DNA of 64,000 bases from CADCTP01 sp963849885 (GCA_963849885.1 CAWKIV010000020.1:465465-529464), one strand, 5' to 3'; shown: positions 41,325 through 51,266, counted from the stretch's first letter. The notes: generated by a model from the sequence alone, not told the origin. Translations and numbers: made by a program.

Positions 41325-44112
41325 GTGGACAGCACGCAGCCGTTCGTCGGCCGGCGCGCCGAGGTCGAGCTGCTGCTCGGCCGGCTGGCCGCCGCCGCGG
41401 GCGGCCGGGGCGGCGTCGTGCTGGTCTCCGGGCCCGGCCGGGATCGGCAAGACCCGGCTGGTCGCGGAGGTGCTGGCCCGGCACGACGGGGCGGCCGCGG
41501 TCGGGCGCGGGGTCTGCTCCGACGACCGGGGCGCCCCGCCGCTCTGGCCCTGGGCGCGGGCACTGCGCGCGGTCGGCCGGCTGATCGGCGCCGACCTGGC
41601 CGCGGCGCTGCAGCCGCCGGCCGCCGCCGACGCCGCCGAGCCGGTCGCCGCGGCGGCGGAGCGCTTCCGCCGGCTGACCGCGGCCACCGACGCGCTGCTG
41701 CTGGCCGCCGCCGACCGCCCGGTGGTGCTCGTGCTGGAGGACCTGCACTGGGCCGACGCCGAGTCGCTGGAGCTGCTGCGCCGGGTGGCGACCGAGGCCG
41801 GGTCGGCGGCCCTGCTGGTGCTCGGCACGGTCCGGGACGCGCTGCCGGACGACGTGGCCGCGGCGGTGGCCGACGTCCGGCGCAGCCCGGCCACCGCCGC
41901 GGTGCCGCTCGGCCCGCTGTCCACCGTGGACGTCGGGGACTACCTGCGGGCCGCCGGGGCGGCCGGCGTGGACGCCCCGGACGTGCACCGCCGGACCGGC
42001 GGGCTGCCGCTGCTGCTGGCCGCGGCGGCGTCCGATGTGGACGGCGCGGCGGAGGGCGACCTGCAGCTGGTGGTCGCCGGCCTGCTGGGCCGGCTCGGTC
42101 CGGACGACCGCCGGGTGGTCGAGGTGCTCGCGCTGCTCGGGGCGCCGGCCGCCGAGCCGCTGCTGGCCGAGGTGTCCGGGATGGACGGTGCCGCGGTGGC
42201 CACCGGGCTGCGGGCCGGCCGGGGGGCCGGGCTGCTCGGCCGGGCCGGCGAGGACGGCGTCCCGTTCGCGCACGCGCTGCTGCGGGACGGGGTGCGCCGG
42301 GCGGTGCCGGCGGCCGCGGCGGCCGGCTGGCACCGGCGGGCGGCCGAGGTGCTCGCCGCCCGGGTGCCGGCCGACCCGGGGCTGGCCGGCGAGGTCGCCG
42401 CGCACTGGCGGCGGGCCGGCGGCGACCCGGACAGCGCCCGGCAGGCGGCCGGCTTCGCCGGGCTCGCGGCCGACCACGCCGAGCGGTCGCTGGCCCTGGA
42501 CGACGCGGTCCGCCACCTGCGGGACGCCGTGGACTCGCTCCGGGTCGCCGGCGCGGACGACGCGGAGACCGCGCAGGCGCTGGTCCGGCTGGCCACCGCG
42601 GAGTTCCGGGCCGGCCGGATGGGGGACAGCCTGGCCCGGTGCGAGGCCGCCGGCCGGGCGGCCGACCGGGCCGGCCGGCCGGACCTGGTCGCGGCGGCGG
42701 CGCTGGTGGTTCGCGGGCTGACCGGCCCGCGGGTCGGTCCGGTGGTGGAGTGGCTCGGCCGGGCCGCGCTGCGGGCCGACCAGCCGGACGCCGTCCGGGC
42801 CCGGCTGCTCGCCCAGCTGGCCACGGTCGCCGCGGACGCCGGCCGCCCGGACGGGGCCGCCGCGCTGGCGGTGGAGGCGCTGGCCGCGGCCGAGGCGGCC
42901 GGCGACCCGGTCGCGATGGTGGACGCCGCCCGGGCCCGGGAGATGACGCTGCTCGGCCCGGACCAGGCGGCCGAGCGGCTCCGGCTCGGCCGGCTCGGGG
43001 TGGCGCAGGGCGAGCGGACCGGCCAGCCGCTGGCGGCGGTGCTGGCGGCCGGCTGGCAGGTCCGGGCCGGGTACGAGCTGGGCCGGCTGGACCTGGTCGA
43101 CGAGGCGTTCGCGGTGCTGGAGCGGCTGGCCGCGGCGTCCGGCCAGCCGCTGGCCCGCTGGCACCTGCTGCGGGCCCAGGCGGCCCGGGCGGCGCTGGAG
43201 GGCCGCTACCCGAGCGCACGGGAAGGCAACCTGGCCGCGGCCGCGCTGGCGGCCGGCTTCGCCGACTTCGCCGCGGTCGGGATGGGCTTCGCGCACGCGA
43301 TCTGCGTGGCGGTCACCCGGGGCGACCCCGGCGACCTGCTCGACGGCAGCGAGGAGATGCTGGCCGCCGCGCCGCCGATGCCGCTGGTCCGGGCCCAGCG
43401 GGCGTCGATGCTGGTGCTGCTCGGCCGGCGGGACGAGGCGTACGCGGTCTACGAGGAGCTGCGGGCCGAGCTGGGCTCGATGGTCGAGGACTTCCGGTGG
43501 GCCCCGACGGTGCTCACCCTCGGCGAGGTCGCGGTCGACTTCGACGACGCCCCCACCGCCGAGCTGCTGCTCGCCCGGCTGGACCCGTGGCGGCAGTGCG
43601 CCGGGGCCGCCGGCGTCCCGACCGTCTACTTCGGCGGGTCGCCGCTGCGCGAGCTGGGCCGGCTGGCCCGCGTCGCCGGTCGGCTGGACGAGGCCGCGGA
43701 GCTGCTGCGGGCGGCCGTCGACCGCAACCTGGCGGTCCGGGCCCGGCCGTACGTGGCGCTGTCCCGGCTGGACCTGGCCGACGTGCGGCACCGGCAGGGC
43801 GCGCTCGCCGAGGCGGCGGGCCTGACCCGGCAGGCCGCCGACGACCTCCGCCGGCTGGAGATGCCGGGCCCGCTGGCCCGCGCCGACCGGCTGGCCGCGG
43901 CGGTGGCCGCCGCCCGCCGGGACGCCGACCCGCTCAGCGACCGGGAGCGGGAGGTCCGCGACCTGGTCGTCCGGGCGCTGTCCAACCGGGACATCGCCAC
44001 CGAGCTGGTGCTCTCCGAGCGGACCGTGGAGAGCCACGTGCGCAGCATCCTGGCCAAGCTCGGCTGCGCGAACCGGGCCGAGCTGATCGCCCGGCACGCG
44101 GCCGGCCGGTGA
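41325..44112 (+). pseudogene. LAL-type LuxR-family regulator, one frameshift in the Walker A motif
   Basis: About 929 residues once one extra G near 41435 is removed. GTG 41325 gives MDSTQPFVGRRAEVELLLGRL; after the insertion the frame continues PAGIGKTRLVAEVL. The extra base falls exactly in the P-loop codons (GGGCCCGGCCGGG). Walker B is VVLVLEDLHWADAESLELL, a long TPR-like middle follows, and the C-terminal HTH is LSDREREVRDLVVRALSNRDIATEL with ERTVESHVRSILAKLG. All later 890 residues are open with no stop, so error or very recent mutation. Confidence 0.85.
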
Positions 44113-44199
44113 ACGGCCGGCGACGCCACCGCCGGCAGGCTTGTCCGGACCGGCGCGGCCCAGCAGGATGAGCCCGTCCCCGAGCCCCGCGAGGTCACG

Positions 44200-45426
44200 A
44201 TGCCCCGTCTCGTCGCCCTGACCGCCGCTCTGGCCGCCGCGCTGGCGGCCGCCGCGCTGACCGGGCCGCCGGCCGCGGCCGCGCCCGGGCCGTCCGGAGC
44301 CGCCGCCGGCCACGGTCCCGGCGAGGAGGTGCGGTTCGCGACGTACAACGCCTCGCTCAACCGGGGCACCGAGGGCCAGCTGGTCGCCGACCTGTCCACG
44401 CCGGGCAACGCGCAGGCCGGCGCGGTCGCCGAGGTCATCCAGCGGACCCGGCCCGACGTGTTGCTGGTCAACGAGTTCGACTTCGACCCGGGCGGCGTGG
44501 CGCTGCGCCTGTTCCAGGCCAACTACCTGTCGGTGTCGCGCAACGGCTCGACCCCGATCTCGTACCCGTACGCGTACACCGCGCCGTCCAACACCGGCGT
44601 CCCGTCCGGCCTCGACCTCAACAACGACGGCACCGTCGGCGGGCCGGACGACGCGTACGGCTTCGGGTTCTTCCCCGGCCAGTTCGGCATGGCGGTCTAC
44701 TCGCGCTTCCCGATCGACTACGCCGCGATCCGCACCTTCCAGCTCTTCCGCTGGGCGGACATGCCGGGCGCGCTGATCCCGCCGGGCTGGTTCAGCCCGG
44801 AGGAGCTGGCCGCGGTCCGGCTGTCCAGCAAGTCGCACTGGGACGTGCCGATCGAGATCGGGCGCAAGACCGTCCACTTCCTGGTCAGCCACCCGACCCC
44901 GCCGGTCTTCGACGGGCCGGAGGACCGCAACGGCCGCCGCAACCACGACGAGATCCGGCTCTGGGCCGACTACATCTCGCCCGGCCGGGCCGGCTACCTC
45001 TACGACGACGCCGGCCGCCGCGGCGGGCTGAAGCCGGGCTCGCTGTTCGTCATCGCCGGCGACCAGAACTCCGACCCCAACGACGGCGACAGCATCCCCG
45101 GCGCGGCCCAGCAGCTGCTCGACAACCCGCTGGTCAACACGTCGGTTACGCCGACCAGCGCCGGTGCGGTCGAGCAGGCGCTGCTGCAGGGCGGGGTCAA
45201 CCTGACCCACCGCACCCCGGCTCGCTATGACACGGCCGACTTCGCCGAGCCGCCCGGCAACCTGCGGGTGGACTACGTGCTGCCGCGCAAGTCGCTACGG
45301 ATCGTCGACGCCGGCGTCTTCTGGCCGACCACCGACGACCCGCTGTTCCGGCTGGTCGGCGTCTTCCCGTTCCCGACCTCGGACCACAAGCTGGTCTGGG
45401 TCGACGTGCGGGTGCCGGGCGCCTGA
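44200..45426 (+). CDS. Secreted endonuclease/exonuclease/phosphatase-family protein
   Basis: 408 residues. Signal peptide MPRLVALTAALAAALAAAAL with cleavage near APG (about 28). EEP fold: RFATYNASLNRGTEGQL (metal Asn), VLLVNEFDFDPGG (metal Glu), VIAGDQNSDPNDGDSIPG (Asp, Asn) and TSDHKLVWVDV (catalytic His with Asp). Secreted phosphodiesterase, nuclease or phosphatase; nothing fixes the substrate. Confidence 0.9.
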   Translation: MPRLVALTAALAAALAAAALTGPPAAAAPGPSGAAAGHGPGEEVRFATYNASLNRGTEGQLVADLSTPGNAQAGAVAEVIQRTRPDVLLVNEFDFDPGGVALRLFQANYLSVSRNGSTPISYPYAYTAPSNTGVPSGLDLNNDGTVGGPDDAYGFGFFPGQFGMAVYSRFPIDYAAIRTFQLFRWADMPGALIPPGWFSPEELAAVRLSSKSHWDVPIEIGRKTVHFLVSHPTPPVFDGPEDRNGRRNHDEIRLWADYISPGRAGYLYDDAGRRGGLKPGSLFVIAGDQNSDPNDGDSIPGAAQQLLDNPLVNTSVTPTSAGAVEQALLQGGVNLTHRTPARYDTADFAEPPGNLRVDYVLPRKSLRIVDAGVFWPTTDDPLFRLVGVFPFPTSDHKLVWVDVRVPGA

Positions 45427-45466
45427 CGGCTTGCCTCGGGCGGCTCGGTCAGGCGAGGCTGGGCGG

Positions 45467-46267
45467 ATGGCGGGACGGCTGGACGCGCTGGACCTGACCC
45501 TGCGGCTGAGCCGGGCCAAGGAGGCGGAGCGGCTCGCCGCCGCCCAGACCCGGCTGGTCTGGCTGCGGCTGTCCCTCGGCGGCCAGGTCGGCCCCGACGG
45601 GGCCGGGCAGCTCGGGCCGCCGCTGTGCGTGGTCTTCGAGGGCTGGGACGCCTCCGGCAAGGGCGGCTGCATCAAGCGGCTGACCGCCCCGCTCGACCCG
45701 CGGCACGTGCGGGTGGCCTCCTACTCGGCACCCACCCACGACGAGAAGCGGCACCACTTCCTGTGGCGCTTCTGGCCGGCGCTGCCCGGCTGGGGCGGCA
45801 TGGCCGTGCTCGACCGGTCCTGGTACGGGCGGGTGCTGGTGGAGCGGGTGGAGGGCTTCGCCGCCGAGGAGCAGTGGCAGCGGGCGTACGACGAGATCCG
45901 GGAGTTCGAGCGGACGCTGGTCGCCGAGGGGATGATCCTGGTCAAGTTCTGGCTGCACGTGTCCGAGGAGGAGCAGCTCGAGCGCTTCGAGCGCCGATCC
46001 CGGGACCCGCTCAAGCAGTGGAAGCTCACCCAGGAGGACTGGCGCAACCGGGAGAAGCGGCCGGCGTACGAGGCCGCGGTCGAGGAGATGCTGGCCCGGA
46101 CCGACTCGCCGCAGGCGCCCTGGTGCCTGGTCGAGGGCGACAGCAAGCGGTGGGCCCGGGTCAAGGTGGTGGAGACCGTCGCCGCGGCGATCGAGGACGG
46201 GCTGCGCGAGCGCGGCCTGCACATCCCGAAGCCGCCGCCCGGCCTGGTCCCCCAGCTGCACACCTGA
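45467..46267 (+). CDS. ppk2: Polyphosphate kinase 2
   Basis: 266 residues, one-domain PPK2. Walker A FEGWDASGKGGCIKRL, Walker B region MAVLDRSWYGRVLVERVEGF (lid with Asp-Arg), and WLHVSEEEQLERFERRSRDPLKQWKL. PPK2 transfers phosphate between polyphosphate and nucleoside di- or monophosphates. ATG 45467 is 40 nt after the preceding gene. Confidence 0.93.
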   Translation: MAGRLDALDLTLRLSRAKEAERLAAAQTRLVWLRLSLGGQVGPDGAGQLGPPLCVVFEGWDASGKGGCIKRLTAPLDPRHVRVASYSAPTHDEKRHHFLWRFWPALPGWGGMAVLDRSWYGRVLVERVEGFAAEEQWQRAYDEIREFERTLVAEGMILVKFWLHVSEEEQLERFERRSRDPLKQWKLTQEDWRNREKRPAYEAAVEEMLARTDSPQAPWCLVEGDSKRWARVKVVETVAAAIEDGLRERGLHIPKPPPGLVPQLHT

Positions 46268-46269
46268 GC

Positions 46270-46295
46270 GGCGGCGGGGCCCCGCCCCCGCCGCC
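46270..46295. terminator. Bidirectional terminator hairpin
   Basis: GGCGGCGGGG (46270-46279) pairs with CCCCGCCGCC (46286-46295), loop 6 nt, between convergent ppk2 and the small secreted protein gene. Confidence 0.6.
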
Positions 46296-46303
46296 CAGTC
46301 AGC

Positions 46304-46609
46304 TCAGCCGCACCAGGCGAACAGCTCCGGGTTGGTTGTGTGCAGCTTCACCACGGCGCCGAGCGACAGGTACGAGCCCGCCGGCAGGTCGGCGTAGATC
46401 GGCCCGGCCACCGGGTCGGCCAGCGTGGAGTAGTCGATCTGCTTCTGCGCGGCGGCCTGGAGCAGGCCCAGGCTCTTGAGCGTGCCCAGCCCGGCCTGGA
46501 CGCACGCGGCGCCCTCGTTGGCCGGCGCGGCGGACGCGGGTGCGGCGGCGGCGACGGTGCCGGCGAGCACGGCCGCGGCGATCCCGGCGGTGGCGACGAT
46601 CTTCTTCAC
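46304..46609 (-). CDS. Small secreted protein of unknown function
   Basis: 101 residues from GTG 46609, ribosome site GGAGG 6 nt upstream. Signal peptide KKIVATAGIAAAVLAGTVA with AxA cleavage near residue 28. The mature part has just two cysteines (EGAACVQAG and the C-terminal FAWCG), likely one disulfide, and a YADLPAGSYLSLGAVVKLHT centre. Looks like a small secreted actinobacterial protein; no family recognised. Confidence 0.75.
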   Translation of the reverse strand: MKKIVATAGIAAAVLAGTVAAAAPASAAPANEGAACVQAGLGTLKSLGLLQAAAQKQIDYSTLADPVAGPIYADLPAGSYLSLGAVVKLHTTNPELFAWCG

Positions 46610-46701
46610 AGCGTTCCTCCGTACGGACGGCGACCGCGGCACTCTCCCGGCCACCACTACGGTCGCCGGGGCGTCGCCGGATGCAGGCGGTCCACCGGAG
46701 G

Positions 46702-46863
46702 TCAGTGGGTCCCGGCCGCCGGGCCGTCCACGTCGAGAGCGGCCAGGAAGGCGGCAGCGGCCAGGTCCGGCACGCTGAGGGAGAGGTGGGAGACGCCCTG
46801 CAGCGCCGGCACCGCGGAGCCGCCGGCGGGCGTGGTCAGCGGGAGACCGGTGGTGGCGGTCAT
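46702..46863 (-). CDS. 53-residue hypothetical peptide, coupled to upstream small gene
   Basis: ATG 46863 overlaps the stop of the upstream 82-codon gene (ATGA). Third codon positions are nearly all G/C, as in real genes here. MTATTGLPLTTPAGGSAVPA then an amphipathic GVSHLSLSVPDLAAAAFLAAL helix. No family recognised. Confidence 0.5.
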   Translation of the reverse strand: MTATTGLPLTTPAGGSAVPALQGVSHLSLSVPDLAAAAFLAALDVDGPAAGTH

Positions 46864-47108
46864 CGCGCCGGCCCGCCGGGGCGCTGGTGCAGCAGGCGGG
46901 TGACCGCCATCGGGCTGACCGGGGCGCCGAACGGGATGGCGGTGCCACCGGCGGCCGCGGCGGTCACCTGAGCCAGCCGGGCCAGCCGGTCCCGCCAGGC
47001 GGTCCGGGCCGGTCGCGCCGGGTCGGTCGGTGCGTCGGTCGGTGGGTCGATCGGTCGGTCGGTCCCGGGGCCGGGCCGGGCGGCCGTGGGGCGCTGGAGC
47101 GTCGTCAT
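46860..47108 (-). CDS. 82-residue hypothetical protein with Asp-Pro-Thr repeat
   Basis: ATG 47108, divergent from the LAL gene at 47196. The N-terminal part is a DRPIDPPTDAPTDP low-complexity run from imperfect GTCGGTCG-type DNA repeats (about 47020-47072); the rest is TAWRDRLARLAQVTAAAAGG and a Pro/Arg tail. GC3 supports coding. No family recognised. Confidence 0.5.
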   Translation of the reverse strand: MTTLQRPTAARPGPGTDRPIDPPTDAPTDPARPARTAWRDRLARLAQVTAAAAGGTAIPFGAPVSPMAVTRLLHQRPGGPAR

Positions 47109-47195
47109 GACCAGCACGGTCCCGCCGGGCCACCGGCCGTCGCGTCGGGGAAATCCCCTAACACGCGGCCGCCGCGGGCCGTAGCGTGAGCAGGC

Positions 47196-49922
47196 GTGAT
47201 CGTCGGGCGGGGACCCGAGCGGGCCGCCATCGGTGCGGTCCTCGACGCCGCCCGGGCCGGCCGCAGTGCCGTGCTGTGCCTGGAGGGCGAGCCCGGCATC
47301 GGCAAGACGACCCTGCTGGAGGCGGCCGAGCGGGCCGCGACCGGGTTCCGCTGCCTCCGGACCACCGGGGTGGCCGCCGACCTCGAGCTCGCGCACGCGG
47401 CGCTGCTCGACGTGCTGGTGCCGCTGCGCGAGCACCTCGACGCCGTGCCCGGGCCGCAGCGGGACGCGCTGAGCACCGCGCTGGGCTGGTCCGGGGCGCC
47501 GGCCGCCGGTGACCGCTACCTGGTCGCCGCGGCGACGCTGTCGCTGCTGGCCGCCGCGGCCGAGCGGCAGCCGGTCCTGCTGGTCGTGGACGACGTGCAG
47601 TGGGTGGATCGGGAGTCGCTGGTCGCGCTCGGCTTCGCGGCCCGCCGGCTCGGCGCCGACCGGGTCGCGGTGCTGCTGGCCGGGCGGGACGGGACCGGCC
47701 CGGAGCTGGCCGGGCTGCCGCGGCACCGGCTGGCCGGGCTGCCGCCGGCCGAGGCGGCCGAGCTGCTGCGCGGGCAGGTCGCGGCCACCCTGGTGGACCC
47801 GCTGGTCGCGGCGACCGGCGGCAACCCGCTGGCCCTCGACGAGGCGGTCCGCCGGCTCACCGCCGAGCAGCGGCGGGGCTCGGCTCCGCTGCCGGAGGTG
47901 CTCCCGGTCGGCGAGCGGATCGCGGCCGCGGTGGCGGCGTCGCTGCCGCAGCTGACCGGCGGAGGGCGGCGGGCGCTGCTGCTCGCCGCCGCGGCGGCGG
48001 AGCCCGAGGCCGCCCCGGTGGTGGCCGCGCTGCGGGCCGAGGGCGTCGACCCGGACACCGCGCTGGCGGCCGCGGAGGCGGCCGGTGTGCTGGCGGTCGA
48101 CGCCGGCACGCTGGCCTTCACCCACCCGCTGGTCCGGGCGGCGGTGTGGCAGGCGGCGCCGCCGGCCGAGCGCCGGTCCGCGCACGCGGCGCTGGCCCGG
48201 GTGCTGGCCGACTTCCCGGACCGGGAGGTCCGGCACCGGGCGCACGCCACCACCGGGTACGACGAGGAGCTGGCGGCCCGGCTGGAGGAGCTGGCCGCCC
48301 GGGACCGGCTCCGCCGGGGTCACGCCGCGGCCTCGGCCCTGCAGGAGCGGGCGGCGCGGCTGCACCCGGTGGCGGCCCGGGCCGCGACCGCCCGGGCCGC
48401 CGCGGTCGAGGACGCCCTGCTCGGCGGCGACGTCGGGCGGGTCCGGGCGCTCGCCGCGGAGGTGCTGGCCGGGCCGGCGGACGGGCCGACCCGGGCCCGG
48501 GTGCTGCTCAGCCTCGGCGTCCTGGAGCAGTACGCCGGGTCGGTGCCGCGGTCCCGGGAGCTGCTCACCGAGGCGGCCGAGGTGGGCGTGGGCCGGGTCC
48601 GGCTGCGGGCGCTGGCCGAGCTGGCCACGGTCAGCTACCGGCTCGGCTCGCCGGAGTCGATGACCGCGGCCGCCGACGCGCTCGAGGCCTCGATCGACCC
48701 GGCCGGCCCGACCGACCCGGAGCACGAGATGCTCGCCTGCTGCGTCCGGGGGGCGGCGCTCGCCTTCAGTGGCCGGTGGGAGGAGGCGTACCCGCCGAGC
48801 CTGCGGGCGCTGGAGCTGCTGGAGACCGTGCCCGCGCTGCGGGACGACCCGGCGCACCTGGTCTGGGGCGTCGCGGCGGGCTGGGGCGAGGAGCTGGAGC
48901 GGGGCCTCGCCACGGTGGGCGAGCGGCTGGACAACGCCCGCGCGCTCGGCGCGCTCGGCGTCCTGCCGCTCGCGCTCTCCCTGGTCGCCGGCGGCGGCAT
49001 GCTGTTCGGCCGGCACCAGGAGGGGTACGCGCTCGCCGGCGAGGCGGTCGAGCTCGGGACCGAGCTCGGGTACGTCGCCGACGTCGCGATCGCGTACGAG
49101 CTGCTGGCCTGGCAGCAGGCCTCCCGCGGGCTGCACGCGGAGGCCGGGCGCTCGCTGGCCGAGTCGCGCCGGCTGACCGACCGGGCCGGGGTGTCCGCGG
49201 CGGCCGTGCACGTCCACCTGATCGACGCGTACGCCGCGCTGTGCCGGGGCGACCTCGACCGGGTGGTCGAGCTGCTGGAGGGGCGGATCGCCGCCGACGG
49301 TGGCCGGCTGCCGCGCGGGGACTACCCGCTCGGCGTGGCGCCGGACCTGGTCGAGGCGTACCTCGGGCTGGGCCGCCGGGACGACGCGGCCGCGCTGGCG
49401 GCCCGGCACGCCGAGCTGCACCGGGACTCGCCGCTGCCGGAGCCCCGGGCGCACGCCGCCCGGCTGGCCGGCCTGCTGGCCGGGGACGAGGCCGCGGCGG
49501 AGGCGGCCTTCGCGGCGGCGTACGAGGCGCACGCCGACCCGTTCGAGGCGGCGCGGACCCGGCTGCTGCACGGCTCCCGGCTGCGCCGCGCCGGCCGCCG
49601 GGTGGAGGCCCGGCCGCAGCTGCGGGCGGCGGCGGACGCCTTCGCCGCGTTCGGTCTGGACGGCTGGACCGCCCGGGCCCAGGCCGAGCTGGCCGCCACC
49701 GGGCAGACGGCCCGCCGCGGCCCGCGCGACGGCGACCAGCTGAGCTCCCAGGAGACCCGGGTGGCGTTGCTGGTGGCGCGCGGGCTGGCCAACCGGGAGA
49801 TCGCGGCGGCGCTCTTCCTCAGCCCGAAGACGGTCGAGCACCACGTCACCGCGGTGCTGCGCAAGCGCGGGCTGCGGTCCCGGACCGAGCTGGCGGCCGC
49901 CTTCTCCGGGTCCAAGGGTTAG
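47196..49922 (+). CDS. LAL-type LuxR-family regulator with N-terminal AAA ATPase
   Basis: 908 residues from GTG 47196. Walker A GEPGIGKTTLLEAAE near residue 31, Walker B VLLVVDDVQWVDRESLVAL, a long TPR-like middle (about 350-830), and a LuxR HTH (LSSQETRVALLVARGLANREIAAALFL, SPKTVEHHVTAVLRKRGL). Intact. The Rieske oxygenase gene begins 1 nt after the stop, so the two are almost certainly co-transcribed, an unusual close pairing of an activator with a likely pathway enzyme. Confidence 0.9.
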   Translation: MIVGRGPERAAIGAVLDAARAGRSAVLCLEGEPGIGKTTLLEAAERAATGFRCLRTTGVAADLELAHAALLDVLVPLREHLDAVPGPQRDALSTALGWSGAPAAGDRYLVAAATLSLLAAAAERQPVLLVVDDVQWVDRESLVALGFAARRLGADRVAVLLAGRDGTGPELAGLPRHRLAGLPPAEAAELLRGQVAATLVDPLVAATGGNPLALDEAVRRLTAEQRRGSAPLPEVLPVGERIAAAVAASLPQLTGGGRRALLLAAAAAEPEAAPVVAALRAEGVDPDTALAAAEAAGVLAVDAGTLAFTHPLVRAAVWQAAPPAERRSAHAALARVLADFPDREVRHRAHATTGYDEELAARLEELAARDRLRRGHAAASALQERAARLHPVAARAATARAAAVEDALLGGDVGRVRALAAEVLAGPADGPTRARVLLSLGVLEQYAGSVPRSRELLTEAAEVGVGRVRLRALAELATVSYRLGSPESMTAAADALEASIDPAGPTDPEHEMLACCVRGAALAFSGRWEEAYPPSLRALELLETVPALRDDPAHLVWGVAAGWGEELERGLATVGERLDNARALGALGVLPLALSLVAGGGMLFGRHQEGYALAGEAVELGTELGYVADVAIAYELLAWQQASRGLHAEAGRSLAESRRLTDRAGVSAAAVHVHLIDAYAALCRGDLDRVVELLEGRIAADGGRLPRGDYPLGVAPDLVEAYLGLGRRDDAAALAARHAELHRDSPLPEPRAHAARLAGLLAGDEAAAEAAFAAAYEAHADPFEAARTRLLHGSRLRRAGRRVEARPQLRAAADAFAAFGLDGWTARAQAELAATGQTARRGPRDGDQLSSQETRVALLVARGLANREIAAALFLSPKTVEHHVTAVLRKRGLRSRTELAAAFSGSKG

Positions 49923-49923
49923 C

Positions 49924-51156
49924 GTGGGGACCGTGGACGAGCAGTGGGTGCCGGTCGCCGCGTCGGCCGAGGTGACCACCACGCCGCGGCCGGTGCTGGT
50001 CGCCGGGCGGCCGTTCGTCGCGGTCCGGCTCGCCCCGGACGCCCCGGCCGGGCTGGTCGCGCAGGTCTGCCCGCACCGGCTGGTGCCGCTGTCCGCGGCC
50101 GCCGTGGAGGGCGGCCGGCTGCGCTGCGCGTACCACGGCTGGGAGTTCGACGCCGCGGGCACCTGCGTGGTGCTGCCGTCGCTGGGTGAGGACGCGAAGA
50201 TCCCGCCCCGGGCGCACCTGGCCGGCGCGCCGCGCACCCGGGAGGTGGACGGCGTGCTGGAGGCCTGCCTGGCCGACCTGCCGCCGGAGCCGGACCCGGG
50301 CCGGCAGCTGACCAACACCGACCCCGCGCTGCGCCGGGCCTGGCACCCGGCCGCGCTGGCGAGCGAGGTCGGCGAGCAGCCGGTGCCGGTGGACGTGGTC
50401 GGGCAGGGCTTCACGCTCCGGCGGGCCGGCGACCGGCTGCTCGCCGACCCCGAGCCGGCCGGGCTGACCGAGCGCTGGGGGCTGGTCTGGCTCGCCCCGG
50501 ACGAGCCGCTCACCGACCTGTTCACCGAGCCCGACGCGGAGGACGCCGACTACGTCGGGGCCTGGCTGGTGCCGGCGCGGACGACGGTCAACGCCGGCTT
50601 CGTCGCGGACAACTTCCTGGACGTGGCGCACTTCCCGTTCGTGCACGTCGGCACGTTCGGCAAGGACGCCGACCGGGTGGTGGAGCCGGCCGAGGTGCGG
50701 CCGGAGCCGGACGGCTTCCGCAGCGCGCAGGAGCAGTGGTTCGACAACCCGGAGGACCCCGGGGTGCTCGCCGGGCTCCGGCCGGTCCGGCAGCGGCGCC
50801 GGGCCACGTACGTCTACCGGGCGCCGTTCCAGCTGCTGCTCCGGCTGGAGGAGCTGGACGCCGGGTCGGTGAAGACGCTGCTCTTCTTCGCCCAGCCGGA
50901 GACCGCGACCAGCACCCGGATCTACACCAAGATGCTGTTCCGCGGGATCGGCGGCGAGGAGCGGCCGGGGCCGGAGACGGTCGCCCGGGAGGTCGCCTTC
51001 GAGGAGGCGGTGCTGGCCGAGGACCTGGCGCTGCAGGACGTGGTCACCACCACCGGCCTGCCGCTGGAGATGCGCACCGAGCTGCACGTCCGGGCCGACC
51101 GGCTCGGGGTGGCGCTGCGCCGGGAGCTGACCCGGTTCGTCGACCGGGCCGGCTGA
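49924..51156 (+). CDS. Rieske non-heme iron oxygenase alpha-subunit-like protein with an extra Rieske-like half
   Basis: 410 residues from GTG 49924 (or 49933). Cluster site VCPHRLVPLSAAAVEGGRLRCAYHGWEF (C49/H51 and C68/H71). Catalytic domain has NFLDVAHFPFVHVGTFG, the Fe(II) His-His motif, near 230-241. Between them, at about 130-190, NTDPALRRAWHPAALASEVGE then ERWGLVWLAPDEPL read like the flanks of a second Rieske domain whose cluster loops are missing. Such oxygenases hydroxylate or demethylate aromatic or N-methyl substrates using separate reductases; none is seen nearby. Confidence 0.85.
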   Translation: MGTVDEQWVPVAASAEVTTTPRPVLVAGRPFVAVRLAPDAPAGLVAQVCPHRLVPLSAAAVEGGRLRCAYHGWEFDAAGTCVVLPSLGEDAKIPPRAHLAGAPRTREVDGVLEACLADLPPEPDPGRQLTNTDPALRRAWHPAALASEVGEQPVPVDVVGQGFTLRRAGDRLLADPEPAGLTERWGLVWLAPDEPLTDLFTEPDAEDADYVGAWLVPARTTVNAGFVADNFLDVAHFPFVHVGTFGKDADRVVEPAEVRPEPDGFRSAQEQWFDNPEDPGVLAGLRPVRQRRRATYVYRAPFQLLLRLEELDAGSVKTLLFFAQPETATSTRIYTKMLFRGIGGEERPGPETVAREVAFEEAVLAEDLALQDVVTTTGLPLEMRTELHVRADRLGVALRRELTRFVDRAG

Positions 51157-51266
51157 CCGGGAGCTGGACCGGGGCAGCGGCGCCCCGGGTGGGTAAAGGT
51201 GGGAGTGCCGGCGTCGTCGAGGCCGCCGGCGGGACTTCAGGGCACCATCGACCCCGGGAGGCGGGG

